A stretch of DNA of 64,000 nucleotides from Winogradskya consettensis (GCF_018332715.1 NZ_BOQP01000052.1:62001-126000); one strand, 5' to 3'. Positions 26,026 through 34,461 are shown, counted from the first letter of the stretch. Numbers and translations are program-made. The notes: generated from the letters alone by a model not told the origin.

Positions 26026-26409
26026 CTACTTGACCGGCCAGAGCCAGCCGCCCTTGTCGGCCTCGTACTGCCGCTCGTAGACCTGCTTGGTGTGGGCGTC
26101 GTTAGGCTCGATGGGCTGGCCCGCCGGGTGGTCAGGTCCGCGGCGGTCGCTGTGGACCCAGTACGGGTCGCGGATGCCGTCGAAGAAGTGGATGGGGTCC
26201 TTGCAGCGGCTGCAGCGGGATCGCTTGCTGATGTGCTCCTTGCGGAACATCTCGCCGGCGCTCGTACCACCGAGCACCTCGGCCACGGCCGCTTTGTCCT
26301 TGGCCGTCGCCAGCGGGTGCTGGATCAGGAAGTCCTGGCCGTCCAGGTCGCTCTGCTCGACATCGCTGAGCAGCCTGCGCTGGCGTCCGTTCAAGTCCTG
26401 GTAGTTCAC
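26026..26409 (-). CDS. Hypothetical protein with a CxxC pair
   Basis: 127 residues from the GTG at 26409, which has AAGAAGGAG upstream. The frame is also open to a GTG at 26517 that overlaps the 25-residue gene, so a longer form is possible. RCSRCKDPIHFFDGIRDPYWVHSD could be half of a zinc site. Function unknown. Confidence 0.5.
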   Translation of the reverse strand: MNYQDLNGRQRRLLSDVEQSDLDGQDFLIQHPLATAKDKAAVAEVLGGTSAGEMFRKEHISKRSRCSRCKDPIHFFDGIRDPYWVHSDRRGPDHPAGQPIEPNDAHTKQVYERQYEADKGGWLWPVK

Positions 26410-26513
26410 GTCGCGCTCCTTCTTCTTGGTGGGGTACTGCACGATGCTGGGCAGCCACATGCCCGTGATCCGGACGCTGGCCAGCAGCGCAGGGATACCG
26501 TCGCGAAGCCGTG

Positions 26514-26591
26514 TCACCAGTGCTTCGCCACGATCGCGACGGCGAGCACGAGGCCGGCGAACAGCCCGAGGCAGATGATCAAGATCTCCAT
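26514..26591 (-). CDS. 25-residue membrane peptide
   Basis: MEILIICLGLFAGLVLAVAI then VAKHW: a single membrane helix. The ATG follows a strong GGAGG site and the DUF2637-like gene ends four bases upstream. Tiny membrane peptides are common in Streptomyces spd operons. The Shine-Dalgarno and spacing are the main support. Confidence 0.5.
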   Translation of the reverse strand: MEILIICLGLFAGLVLAVAIVAKHW

Positions 26592-26594
26592 GGG

Positions 26595-27416
26595 TCACAC
26601 CTCCTTCGCGATGTCGGACCGGACCAGGTGGACCAGGGCGGCCGCCATGCCGAACACGGCGACCGGCAGGCAAGAGACGGCGGTCGTGATCTGCCACGGG
26701 GCCGCGGTTATGCCGGCGGCCGTCATCAGGTGGTAGGCCGTCTGGCCGCCCATGCCCAGAAGGATCGCGGCCAGCGACGACCAGGCGGCGAACGACCGGG
26801 CCCGTTCGGGGGCGCCCGGGTGCAGCCAGACATAGAAGGCGTACGCCGCGTAGGCCTCCATGCCGAGCGGCAGGGTGATCGCCGTGTCGACCGTCCAGCC
26901 GGACCAGAAGCCGGGCAGAAGGTTGACCTTCCCGAACCCGGTGAGCTTGCCGAGCGCCACCCACCCTGCCCAGATCGCGATGAACGCGCCGAGCGCCACG
27001 ACCAGGACGGGCCAGATGGCCATAGGCCGCTTGACCTGCGACGGAAGGGCCTCGGACTGGGCAGGCGGACGGGGGCCTTCCATCGGCGTCGGTTGGCCTT
27101 CCGGCTGCACCGGGACTCCGTACCTGGTCCATGGGTTGACCGGGCCCATGCCGGGCGAGGTGGGCACGATGGCCGGGTCGTAGACGGTGGCCTTCACCTC
27201 GCGCCGGAAGGTCTTCGTCCGGGATCGGGAGGCCAGCACCTGGCCGCGACGAGACCGCGCCTTGGCCGCCTCGGTACGGAGATACTGGTGGATCTCGGTG
27301 GCCTTGGGCCGGCCGATCCGGAAGGTCCGCATGAGGCGGTCTTTCGACGGGACGGAACCCTCCCGCCGGGCGAGCTCGAGGGCGTCCGGGATGATCTGGT
27401 CGACGGGAGCGGTCAT
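26595..27416 (-). CDS. SpdB/DUF2637-like membrane protein with N-terminal HTH
   Basis: 273 residues. The N-terminal ~55 residues form a helix-turn-helix (VPSKDRLMRTFRIGRPKATEIHQYL). A basic linker and a Pro-rich stretch follow. Four membrane segments lie between ~135 and 265, with GFWSGWTVDTAITLPLGMEAYAAYAF typical of DUF2637 proteins of actinobacterial plasmids. SpdB-type proteins help spread transferred DNA through the mycelium. It overlaps the upstream gene by four bases. Confidence 0.7.
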   Translation of the reverse strand: MTAPVDQIIPDALELARREGSVPSKDRLMRTFRIGRPKATEIHQYLRTEAAKARSRRGQVLASRSRTKTFRREVKATVYDPAIVPTSPGMGPVNPWTRYGVPVQPEGQPTPMEGPRPPAQSEALPSQVKRPMAIWPVLVVALGAFIAIWAGWVALGKLTGFGKVNLLPGFWSGWTVDTAITLPLGMEAYAAYAFYVWLHPGAPERARSFAAWSSLAAILLGMGGQTAYHLMTAAGITAAPWQITTAVSCLPVAVFGMAAALVHLVRSDIAKEV

Positions 27417-27616
27417 CGTGACGTCACCACGTCGTACCAGTTGCTCTTGATCTCGTGAGGACCGCTGTCGCGCGACACCGCGGTGACCGCCACGTAAGCG
27501 AGAGTGGCGTGGACGCCAGCGGCAGCGATAAAGATTTCCCGGTCCGCCTTCTTCCGCGCGGTCTCTGCCTTCTGCAGCAGCTCCTGTGCTCGCTGGTAGT
27601 GCTCAGGCCCTGTCAT
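27413..27616 (-). CDS. Small hypothetical protein in the transfer operon
   Basis: 67 residues with GAGGAG upstream and a four-base overlap at each end. An N-terminal charged helix (EHYQRAQELLQKAETARKKADREI) precedes a weakly hydrophobic stretch (FIAAAGVHATLAYVAVTAV). Proteins of this shape are common in actinobacterial mobile elements. Role unknown. Confidence 0.55.
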   Translation of the reverse strand: MTGPEHYQRAQELLQKAETARKKADREIFIAAAGVHATLAYVAVTAVSRDSGPHEIKSNWYDVVTSR

Positions 27617-27801
27617 CGATTCACTCCTCGGGTTGTGTGGAAGATCGAGCCGTGCCAGAGGTGCTGGCCGGCATACCGCCAGGCGGTGCAGCGGCACATC
27701 TGCAGGTCGGTGGTCTCGCCCTGGCCGCCGAGCGGGACTACGCCGCGGCGAATTCCGGCTACGCGGTGCCAGTGCGGGCGCCACGTCAGCCGGGGCCTCA
27801 C
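27613..27801 (-). CDS. Small basic Trp/His-rich protein
   Basis: 62 residues, overlapping both neighbours by four bases. Basic, with five Trp, four His and a C-x-C pair (MCRCTAW). It may bind zinc or nucleic acid. Family not certain; operon packing supports translation. Confidence 0.5.
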   Translation of the reverse strand: MRPRLTWRPHWHRVAGIRRGVVPLGGQGETTDLQMCRCTAWRYAGQHLWHGSIFHTTRGVNR

Positions 27802-28022
27802 GGCTGCTCCTGGCGATCGGTGACGACGGCGAGGATCGCGCCGCCGTGGGCGTCTCCCAGCTGGCGCATAAAGGCCGGGACCTCGGCGCGAGGGATACGG
27901 ATCAGAACCCGCCCGCTCCCGCGCTGCACAAGATCGACACCGTCGACGGTGATCCAGAACTCGATGTCCTCTGCCGGCACGGCGCCGGCGCTCGGAATCT
28001 CGATGGGGTTCTCGGGTTGCAC
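27798..28022 (-). CDS. First gene of the leftward operon, hypothetical
   Basis: 74 residues from the GTG at 28022, preceded by GAGGAGG. An upstream extension of the frame runs through the promoter and is rejected. The fold looks alpha/beta (IEFWITVDGVDLVQRGSGRVLIRI then a helix). No family recognised. It is the first gene after the promoter at 28072-28100. Confidence 0.55.
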   Translation of the reverse strand: MQPENPIEIPSAGAVPAEDIEFWITVDGVDLVQRGSGRVLIRIPRAEVPAFMRQLGDAHGGAILAVVTDRQEQP

Positions 28023-28071
28023 GTTCACCTCCTCGTACGGCAGGACTTGTTTTTGTCTTGCCCGAGACACT

Positions 28072-28121
28072 AACGTAGGCCTAAGTCCTATATGTGTCAA
28101 GTGAGACAGAGGTACTAACGT
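28072..28121 (-). promoter_or_regulatory. Promoter of the leftward operon with repeated ACTAACGT boxes
   Basis: On the - strand TTGACA (28095-28100) is followed after 17 bases by TACGTT (28072-28077), a near-consensus housekeeping promoter. ACTAACGT occurs at 28069-28076, over the -10, and again at 28114-28121, over the start of the divergent regulator gene. These are candidate operators for that regulator. Confidence 0.65.
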
Positions 28122-28368
28122 GATCCACGTGCCGAGGCCGACCACCAAACTGACCGCCGACCAGCAGAAGCTGCTCGAAGCGGCGATCACGGCGGCGCAA
28201 AAGAGTGACGAGGCTGCGCGTCAGGCCAAGGCCATCGAGGAGGCGGCCTGGGACGCGATCATCACGGCGCGCAACGCGGGGGTGCCGGACGACCTGCTCT
28301 GCAAGCAGACGGGTTTCAGCCGGGCCACGCTCAACAGGAAGTTCGGCAAGCGTCCCGAGGTCGACTGA
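28120..28368 (+). CDS. Small HTH regulator, divergent
   Basis: 82 residues from GTG. A long charged helix (~10-45) precedes a Hin/resolvase-type helix-turn-helix: DDLLCKQTGFSRATLNRKFGKRP. It is read away from the operon across a shared ~100-bp region with repeated boxes, so it is the likely regulator of the leftward operon, in the manner of KorA/KorSA. An N-terminal multimerisation helix is inferred. Confidence 0.65.
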   Translation: MIHVPRPTTKLTADQQKLLEAAITAAQKSDEAARQAKAIEEAAWDAIITARNAGVPDDLLCKQTGFSRATLNRKFGKRPEVD

Positions 28369-28381
28369 GCCCAAGACGCAG

Positions 28382-28413
28382 AGCAGCCCCCGTCCTCGAG
28401 GACGGGGGCTGCT
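28382..28413. terminator. Bidirectional terminator
   Basis: A perfect 14-bp stem, AGCAGCCCCCGTCC / GGACGGGGGCTGCT, with a TCGA loop between two convergent genes. Confidence 0.75.
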
Positions 28414-28427
28414 GCGTTTCCGGTTGG

Positions 28428-28769
28428 TCAGCTGGTGGGTGTGACCGCACCGATCCCGCCGAACACGGCACCCAGGATCCAGATGATCGCGAACGGGTAG
28501 CCCAGGATGAGGCCGGCCACCGCCTGGCCTCGGCCGCTGCGTGCGCCATGCCGCGTGTCCTTGAGGGCGAAGTGACCTGCGATCACGGCCACGATGCAGG
28601 GCAGGCCGACGAAGCACCAACCACCGAGGACTCCGATGATGCCGAAGATCAGCGAGGTGACGGCCCAGGCCGACGTGGGCGGTCCGGCAGCGATGACCAC
28701 CGGCTGCACGTAGACCGGCTGCGGCTGGCCTTGCGGCCCGGGGGCGGGGGGTTCCGGCGGGTAGCTCAC
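28428..28769 (-). CDS. DUF4190-like membrane protein
   Basis: 113 residues. A Pro/Gln-rich cytoplasmic N-terminus is followed by the DUF4190 pattern: SAWAVTSLIFGIIGVLGGWCFVG, GHFALKDTRHG and GQAVAGLILGYPFAIIWI, with two to three membrane segments. Such proteins are common in actinobacteria, including mobile elements. It lies outside the transfer operon and close to the prophage end, so it could be a lysogenic conversion gene. Confidence 0.6.
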   Translation of the reverse strand: MSYPPEPPAPGPQGQPQPVYVQPVVIAAGPPTSAWAVTSLIFGIIGVLGGWCFVGLPCIVAVIAGHFALKDTRHGARSGRGQAVAGLILGYPFAIIWILGAVFGGIGAVTPTS

Positions 28770-28975
28770 GTCGACCTCGATGTCCGGGCTGGGATGGGCT
28801 GGTTGCCGCCGGCCCCAGCCCGGAGCCGACGACGTATACCCATCCCCCGGCGAAGGGCACGAAGTGACGGCCTCAGAAAAATCTGAACCGATCGGCCGTT
28901 AGAAATATCAACCGAACGGCGGCACCTGAAGATTGCCTTGCCCGGTTACGCTCGCGGAACTGCCCTCATATACGG

Positions 28976-29020
28976 CCCACCCCCGGCTCAGGACCGATCC
29001 TCCTGGCCGGGGGTGGGTCT
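28976..29020 (+). terminator. Terminator-like stem-loop
   Basis: A 12-bp stem, CCCACCCCCGGC / GCCGGGGGTGGG, with an 18-base loop, followed by TCTTTCC. The surrounding 28770-29230 region shows no convincing gene. Confidence 0.55.
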
Positions 29021-29231
29021 TTCCAGTTCAGCACCAGACAGCGGACATGGCTATCCGAGTGACGCGCTTACTCAACCGGGGAAGATCCACATTGCTGTGG
29101 CACCACGCCGCAATGTGACGCATTGTTAATGATCAACAGTGCACTATTCCGTGCACTGACAGTCCCAGACAAGGACCGTCATGCACTGCCAACGGCAGGC
29201 CAGGCAGGGTATGGCAAGGATCTCTGACCAA

Positions 29232-29273
29232 CTCGTAATGCGTAGGTCGACGGTTCGATTCCGTCAGGCGGCT
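29232..29273 (+). other. attR: 3' part of tRNA-Thr(CGU)
   Basis: From the anticodon loop CTCGTAA on, the sequence reads as a tRNA: T-arm GACGG-TTCGATT-CCGTC, acceptor strand AGGCGGC, then T-CA. The upstream half does not form a D-arm or the matching 5' acceptor GCCGCCT, and the anticodon stem does not pair. This is a tRNA 3' fragment, as left at one end of an element integrated into a tRNA gene. CGT in the anticodon position indicates tRNA-Thr. Confidence 0.8.
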
Positions 29274-29280
29274 CAGAATG

Positions 29281-29319
29281 ATGCCCTGATCAGCACATGC
29301 TGATCAGGGCATCTTTTTG
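29281..29319 (+). terminator. Intrinsic terminator after the tRNA fragment
   Basis: A perfect 15-bp stem, ATGCCCTGATCAGCA / TGCTGATCAGGGCAT, with a 2-base loop and then CTTTTTGT. It was probably the terminator of the original tRNA gene, now separated from the tRNA 5' half by the prophage. Confidence 0.85.
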
Positions 29320-29436
29320 TCCCTGAGAAGCCCCGGATCGGGCGCCGGTGTGACGACCGGCGCATGAACCCCGGCACGTTCTTCTCGTCGTCCCTGCTGG
29401 CATCTGTGTTCAGCAGTACGGCGGGGAGGGGTTCCC

Positions 29437-29937
29437 ATGACTTTGCCGATTGTCGAGGTCAGACCATGGCGAAATGGCGACCTGGCTCTGCTCCAAGCGG
29501 CGGGGGATTCGTTCTCGGCAGCAACTCTGACGTCCCGCTTCATGACCGGCACGCCGGTGCTCCCACCTGCTTACCTTCGCCGCCTGGAGCAGCTTGACGA
29601 CCGGGAACAACGGCGGTGGGTCCAGGTGGCCCTCGTCGGCAGGAAAATCATCGGCGTCGCGGAATGCCTCGGCACTAAGAACGGCCGCGGATCCGCGGAG
29701 CTCGCCGTTTTCGTCGCTGACGCCTGGCAGCGCCGCGGCATCGGCACGAACCTCGTCAGCGACGTTCTGACGCAGTCCCTCGCCGCCGGGATGACGCACA
29801 TCACCGCGTTGTCCACAGTTGGCAACGCGGCAACGGCCGCCCTTCTGAAGCCGCGTCAACGGCCCGGCTGGCGGGTCTCGTGCTCAACCCGCCAGGGCGT
29901 CCAGCAGTACCTCATCGAGCCGGACAGCTCCCTCTGA
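29437..29937 (+). CDS. GNAT family N-acetyltransferase
   Basis: 166 residues with GGGAGGGG upstream. Acetyl-CoA-binding motif A is AVFVADAWQRRGIGTNLVSDVL (around 92-113). A later strand/helix (MTHITALSTVGNAATAALL) completes the fold. The acceptor is unknown. It is the first chromosomal gene after the prophage end and convergent with ricT. Confidence 0.75.
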   Translation: MTLPIVEVRPWRNGDLALLQAAGDSFSAATLTSRFMTGTPVLPPAYLRRLEQLDDREQRRWVQVALVGRKIIGVAECLGTKNGRGSAELAVFVADAWQRRGIGTNLVSDVLTQSLAAGMTHITALSTVGNAATAALLKPRQRPGWRVSCSTRQGVQQYLIEPDSSL

Positions 29938-30008
29938 CGGTCGACCAGGCGGCAGCTATCAACCCCGCGGCCTTCCGACAGGCCCGGCTCCCGTCAGCCG
30001 GGCGCGGC

Positions 30009-30845
30009 TCAGCTGTACTGCTCGTCGTGGGCCTGACGTGGGCCGCAGACCGAGGCGCGGCTGCAGGAGCAGCGGGAGCCGTCAGCGTCCATGCGGACCA
30101 CCACCGCATCCTTGGGCACGCTGTGCGCGACCACCCGGCCGTCCCCCTCGGGGGTCGTGACGCGGGTGCCCACGGCCGGCGCCGAGGCCTGGAACTTCTG
30201 GTAGAGCGGATGCTCATATTTGAGGCAACACATGAGCCGGCCGCAGGCGCCTGAGATGCGCAGCGGGTTGAGCGGCAGGTCCTGGTCCTTGGCCATGCGG
30301 ATGGTGACCGGCTCGAAGTCGGTAAGGAAGGTCGCGCAGCACAGGTCGCGGCCGCAGGAGCCGATGCCGCCCTGGACCCGGGCCGAGTCGCGGGCGGAGA
30401 GCTGACGCAGCTCGACGCGGCAGTGCAGGGTGGCGCCCAGATCGCGGACCAGGGATCGGAAGTCGACGCGGTGCGGTGCCGTGAAGTAGATCGTGGTGCG
30501 CGCGCCGCCCGCACCGCCCTGCTCCAGGACGTGGTCGACCGCGACGACCTTCATCGGCAGTTCGTGGGACTTGATCAGTTTCTTGGCGGCGACCTTCGCC
30601 TCGGCCTTGCGTTTTCTGAGCAGGTCGTCGCGACGCAGGTCGCCATCGTCCGCGAGACCGGCGACCTTGGGGAACCCGTCGGTGTCCTCGCTGACCCATT
30701 GCGCCGCCCAGACGCACTCCGCCACCTCGGGCCCGTCGTCGGTGGGGACCAGGACGCGGTCACCCACCTGGGGCGAGAACTCGCCCGGGTCGAGGTAGTA
30801 GAGGCGGCCGTACCGGTTGAAGCTGACCGCGCACAGCATGCCCAT
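30009..30845 (-). CDS. ricT: PSP1-domain protein, RicT (YaaT) homologue
   Basis: 278 residues. The PSP1 domain carries conserved Cys in GSCGRDLCCATFL and ISGACGRLMCCLKYEH, with TIYFTAPHRVDFRSLVRDL before them. In Bacillus RicT acts with RicA and RicF in an Fe-S complex that promotes RNA processing by RNase Y. It normally adjoins holB; here about 4.1 kb of other genes separates them. A Cys-containing C-terminal tail (CSCSRASVC) adds to the set. Confidence 0.8.
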   Translation of the reverse strand: MGMLCAVSFNRYGRLYYLDPGEFSPQVGDRVLVPTDDGPEVAECVWAAQWVSEDTDGFPKVAGLADDGDLRRDDLLRKRKAEAKVAAKKLIKSHELPMKVVAVDHVLEQGGAGGARTTIYFTAPHRVDFRSLVRDLGATLHCRVELRQLSARDSARVQGGIGSCGRDLCCATFLTDFEPVTIRMAKDQDLPLNPLRISGACGRLMCCLKYEHPLYQKFQASAPAVGTRVTTPEGDGRVVAHSVPKDAVVVRMDADGSRCSCSRASVCGPRQAHDEQYS

Positions 30846-30983
30846 GCACCCACCCTACGGCGACGGACCTCGCGTGCGAAATAGCGCAGATAGCCATAGA
30901 TCCCCGCAACCTGCTGCATCGAACCTCGTTGAGTACTTCCGTAGACGCCGCTGCATGCGGCAAGCCTTGGGGGAGGACTCTTC

Positions 30984-32780
30984 ATGAAGCCTGCCATGCC
31001 CAAACGGGACAATCTGGCGGCGACCACTCGCCGCAATTCCGAATACGCAGCGCGGCCGAAACAGGACGACAAACCACGGACCAGCCGAATCAACCGAGCG
31101 GCCATCTCCCCGGCGATCGTCGAATTCTCCCGGGGTCGTCAACGCGCGGCGGTGCTGCGCTCGACCCAGCCGAATCCGCTGCCTGAGGTGCCCGCCGCGA
31201 ATGACGGCGAAACGGCTGACGAAGGCGACGCACGACGCGGAGTTCAATGGCGTCGAGGGCTGACAACCATGGGCACCCTCGGTGCTGTGGGCATTCTTGC
31301 GGCACCATTCCCGGCCACTGCCGCGCCGATACCGTGCGGGCAGCCCGAGCGTTATGCCGCGCAATCCGGCAGTCAAATTCTCCGGATCAAAACCCTTGGC
31401 ACGGGTACGCCCGGAGCCGCCCCGGACGATGCGATCGCCCACATCGGCGACGCCCGGTCCGCGCTGGTCGCCGACGCCCCGCTGAACTCAGCCGCCCTCG
31501 CCCGCATGATCGACGCGAAGGACGACGCCACCCCGGCCGGCCTCACGGACGCGGTCCAGCAGCAGGCTCCGCCCACGAACAAGACGCAGGCATCGCGCTC
31601 GACACCCGGCACCGAGGTGGGACCGGTCATGCTCGGCGACGGAAAGCTGACCGCTCATGCCCAGTGGCAGGCAGCCATGGCGTGCGCAGCGACCGTCGGT
31701 GAGGTCACGCGGGCCGCGGCGCAACTCAGTGACGCCGGGATCCTTTCGGACGGTGACAAGCCACTTGTACGCGTACCAAAAGTGACCAGCGAAAGCACCA
31801 CGGAGCTGGAGCGGCACGACCTGGCCACGGCATCGGTGGCGACGGCCGGCCTCACAGGCGGTGGTCTTGACCTGTTCGACGGAGCCGTGCGGGTGAAGTT
31901 CCTGAAGCCGCCGTCCCTGCGCGCGAGCATGTCCACGAAGGACGGTGGCGAGATCCGGTACATCCCCGCCGTCGTGGAGGTCTCCGGCCCCGGCGTGGAG
32001 ACATCGCGCCTGAACGCGGCCGGCGACAGCGTCAACGTCACGATCGCCGAGTCCGGACTAGACAAATCGGACGGTAGCGAGAAGCGCGGCGCGGCGAACG
32101 CCCCCGGCGACGACAACTCGGCGACGGGCGGGTCCAAGCAGGACGGGTCGAAGCAGGACAGGTCAACGGCTGACGGCTCAACAACTGACGGCCCAACAGC
32201 TGACGGCTCGGCGGCCGATGACGCAGCGGCGGACGGCTCGAAAACCGACGGCTCGGCGGCGAACGGCTCGAACGCTGGGTCGCTGGGTGAGATACCGCGT
32301 GCCGACGATCTCCAGGACGCCGGCGACGATGGGTCACTCCCTGAGATTCCGGATGTACCCGAGGTCAAGGAGCCCACCACCGAGAGTGCGCCGGTCACCG
32401 ACTCCGGTACGACGGTAACGATCTCGCTCGGTGACGTTCAGCAAGCCGCCCGCAACCACGCCATCGCCGCCCGCGCGGCAGCCCTGTCGGTCACGATCAC
32501 CCAAGCCCCGTCGGGCACGCGCCCCGCCCCCGGCTACACCGAGAGCCGCGAGATCGACTTCGATATGGGCGTCATGGAAGTAGCCGCCATCTCCCCCGAA
32601 CCCGCCGGCTCAGACTCCGGCGGCGAAATCGCCGGAGCCACCCCCGACAAGGGCGGCACAGGCGGCGGCCTCCCCATCACCGGCCCCGCCGTCGACCGCA
32701 TCATCCTCGGCGGCCTAGCCTTCCTCGCCGCCGGCACCGCAGCCCTGATCTTCGCCCTCCGCACCCGCCCCCGCCCCTGA
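30984..32780 (+). CDS. LPxTG-type sortase-anchored surface protein
   Basis: 598 residues with GGGGGAGGA upstream. A hydrophobic segment ending FPATAAP (about 93-113) acts as signal peptide, preceded by an unusually long ~85-residue basic N-terminus. The middle is acidic, with a DGS/TADGS repeat tract (~375-430). The end is a complete sorting signal: LPITG (563-567), a membrane helix and RTRPRP. It should be linked to peptidoglycan by a sortase, which is not in this window. No adhesin or enzyme domain is recognised. Confidence 0.75.
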   Translation: MKPAMPKRDNLAATTRRNSEYAARPKQDDKPRTSRINRAAISPAIVEFSRGRQRAAVLRSTQPNPLPEVPAANDGETADEGDARRGVQWRRGLTTMGTLGAVGILAAPFPATAAPIPCGQPERYAAQSGSQILRIKTLGTGTPGAAPDDAIAHIGDARSALVADAPLNSAALARMIDAKDDATPAGLTDAVQQQAPPTNKTQASRSTPGTEVGPVMLGDGKLTAHAQWQAAMACAATVGEVTRAAAQLSDAGILSDGDKPLVRVPKVTSESTTELERHDLATASVATAGLTGGGLDLFDGAVRVKFLKPPSLRASMSTKDGGEIRYIPAVVEVSGPGVETSRLNAAGDSVNVTIAESGLDKSDGSEKRGAANAPGDDNSATGGSKQDGSKQDRSTADGSTTDGPTADGSAADDAAADGSKTDGSAANGSNAGSLGEIPRADDLQDAGDDGSLPEIPDVPEVKEPTTESAPVTDSGTTVTISLGDVQQAARNHAIAARAAALSVTITQAPSGTRPAPGYTESREIDFDMGVMEVAAISPEPAGSDSGGEIAGATPDKGGTGGGLPITGPAVDRIILGGLAFLAAGTAALIFALRTRPRP

Positions 32781-32799
32781 CCCCCACCCCACCAGGCCA

Positions 32800-33420
32800 A
32801 GCACCACCCCGGCCACCCACCCCGGCCCACGTCCACACCCGACACAACCCGCCAGCCAGGCACCACCCCCAGGCACACACCCCGGCCTACGTTCACTCCC
32901 GACACGACCCGCCAGCCGAGCGCCACCACGGGCACACACCCCGCCCGATCGAATCGTCCCAACTCCGCTCCCGCCGGCCGTCCGACCCGGTCGAACGCCA
33001 CCCACGGGCACACGCCCCGCCCGATCGAACCGCCCCACTTCCACTCCCGACGGCCGCCCGACCAGATCGAGCGCTACGCCCCGTGCGCACCACACCCGGT
33101 CAAACCGCCCCACTTCCGCACGGCCGCCCGACCAGATCGAGCACTACGCCCCGGGCACACCACACCCGGTCAAACCGCCCCACTTCCGCACGGCCGCCCG
33201 ACCAGATCGAGCACTACGCCCCGGACACACCACACCCGGTCAAACCGCCCCACTTCCGCACGGCCGCCCGACCAGATCGAGCACTACGCCCCGGACACAC
33301 CACACCCGGTCAAACCGCCCCACTTCCGGCCCCTGACACCCGCCCCCACCAATCGAGCGCCACCGCGGGCACACGCCCCGCTTCCGCTCCTGGCGGCCGC
33401 CCGATCCCGCCGAAGGTGCT
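32800..33420. repeat. Minisatellite with 70-bp tandem core
   Basis: The 790-bp gap between the surface protein and the 33572 gene is a tandem array. Near-identical 70-bp units begin at 33061, 33131, 33201 and 33271 (ACCAGATCGAGC...). Flanking copies from about 32800 and up to ~33420 are more diverged and longer. The array is C-rich on the + strand. Open frames through it differ from copy to copy in frame and are not genes. Confidence 0.85.
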
Positions 33421-33571
33421 GCCGACCGGCCACATCCAGCCGCACTCCCCCCGACGGCGGCCTCACCCAACCGCAGCCTCGGCTAACGGCCTCTCACAAC
33501 GCCGCAGCAGCACCCGGCTCAGCGCCCACGCGACCGCACTGGATCTTGTGTCCGAGATGCCGTTTGTCGCG

Positions 33572-34156
33572 TCAGTGGGTGAACGCCAACTCGGCCGACC
33601 GATGCAGCAGGTCCGTGCCCCGGTCGTAGGCATCGGCCACCGCCTGAAGCAGAAGAACGGCCAGATCCGGTGCGGCAGAGTCCACATTGTCCGTAAGGAG
33701 CGCGACAGCTTCCGTCGAAACGAGGGCTTCGGCGAGCGCATCCGCAACGGCGTCACGTGACGTTTGCATCCAGGCGATCAGGTTGTCGGCGAGATCGGCA
33801 GTGGCGTGCAGGCTGCTTCCCAGGCTGTCCGGGCCGGTGCTGAGCTGCTCAGCCACGTGGAGCCGGGCCCGGTCGTAAGCATCCGCCGCCGTTCCGGACC
33901 AGTCCCCCGGTGGAGGCAGTTCCGATGCCAGCGTGGCGCAACTGCCCGCCGTCGCCAGCAGCTCCGGGGACGCCTCGGCAAGGTCGCTGGGCCGTAACGC
34001 CGCGACCGCGCGCACGGCATCGCCGGGCAATAACCGTACGCGTCTGAGCGCACCCCAAACCGCATGCTCAGCAGGTGCCCCGGCATCACCGAGTGCCGCG
34101 TCCACCTTCCGCAGCAGCGGCCCGGCCGTGTCGAGGATGCGGTCGAGGCGGTCCAT
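33572..34156 (-). CDS. ESX/WXG-like helical protein
   Basis: 194 residues, all helical, with a Trp-x-Gly turn (PPPGDWSGTAADAYDRARLHV) between two helices, as in WXG100 and related type VII substrates. The remaining helices are Ala/Leu-rich. Directly downstream of an EspC-like gene, it probably belongs to a small type VII secretion-related set. No secretion ATPase is nearby. Confidence 0.55.
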   Translation of the reverse strand: MDRLDRILDTAGPLLRKVDAALGDAGAPAEHAVWGALRRVRLLPGDAVRAVAALRPSDLAEASPELLATAGSCATLASELPPPGDWSGTAADAYDRARLHVAEQLSTGPDSLGSSLHATADLADNLIAWMQTSRDAVADALAEALVSTEAVALLTDNVDSAAPDLAVLLLQAVADAYDRGTDLLHRSAELAFTH

Positions 34157-34461
34157 CAGTTCTCCCTGCCGGAGCGGCGGATCCGGCGGCCGGCCTCGTC
34201 GTCGGTTTCGGTATAGGCCTTCGCGGCGGCGCGCACCTCGGCTGCCAGCCCGGTTACATGGCGGGCGGCGTCGGCGGCCTCCCGCGACCGGGCGGCCAGT
34301 GCGGATGCCCAGAGCTGGTGCAGTTGCCCGCCGACCCGGCCCGGCAGCCCTTCGCCGTCCGCACCAAAACTGCCGGGTGACGCCGCGAGCATCGGCAACG
34401 CCCGTTCCAAACCGGTGAGCGAGTCGGCAGCGGCCTCCAATCGGTCGGCGATCCCCGTCAC
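34156..34461 (-). CDS. EspC-like type VII secretion-associated protein
   Basis: 101 residues from GTG. Helical, with the pattern GLPGRVGGQLHQLWASAL, then AARHVTGLAAEVRAAAKAYTETDDEAGRRI, typical of EspC/DUF2580 proteins. The stop overlaps the next start by one base. Role in secretion is inferred from family. Confidence 0.6.
   Translation of the reverse strand: MTGIADRLEAAADSLTGLERALPMLAASPGSFGADGEGLPGRVGGQLHQLWASALAARSREAADAARHVTGLAAEVRAAAKAYTETDDEAGRRIRRSGREN

Noticed and set aside
28938..29129. A 63-codon + strand frame before attR
   Set aside because: It crosses the stem-loop at 28976-29017, lacks a ribosome site and has no recognisable sequence.
29170..29273. An intact tRNA gene at the prophage end
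   Set aside because: The 5' acceptor strand and D-arm are missing and the anticodon stem does not pair. Only the 3' part is tRNA-like.
32800..33420. Possible CRISPR array
   Set aside because: The repeats are contiguous with no unique spacers, and no cas genes are nearby.
33083..33760. A + strand frame of 225 codons through the 70-bp repeats
   Set aside because: It translates the minisatellite in shifting phases and then runs antisense to the ESX-like gene.
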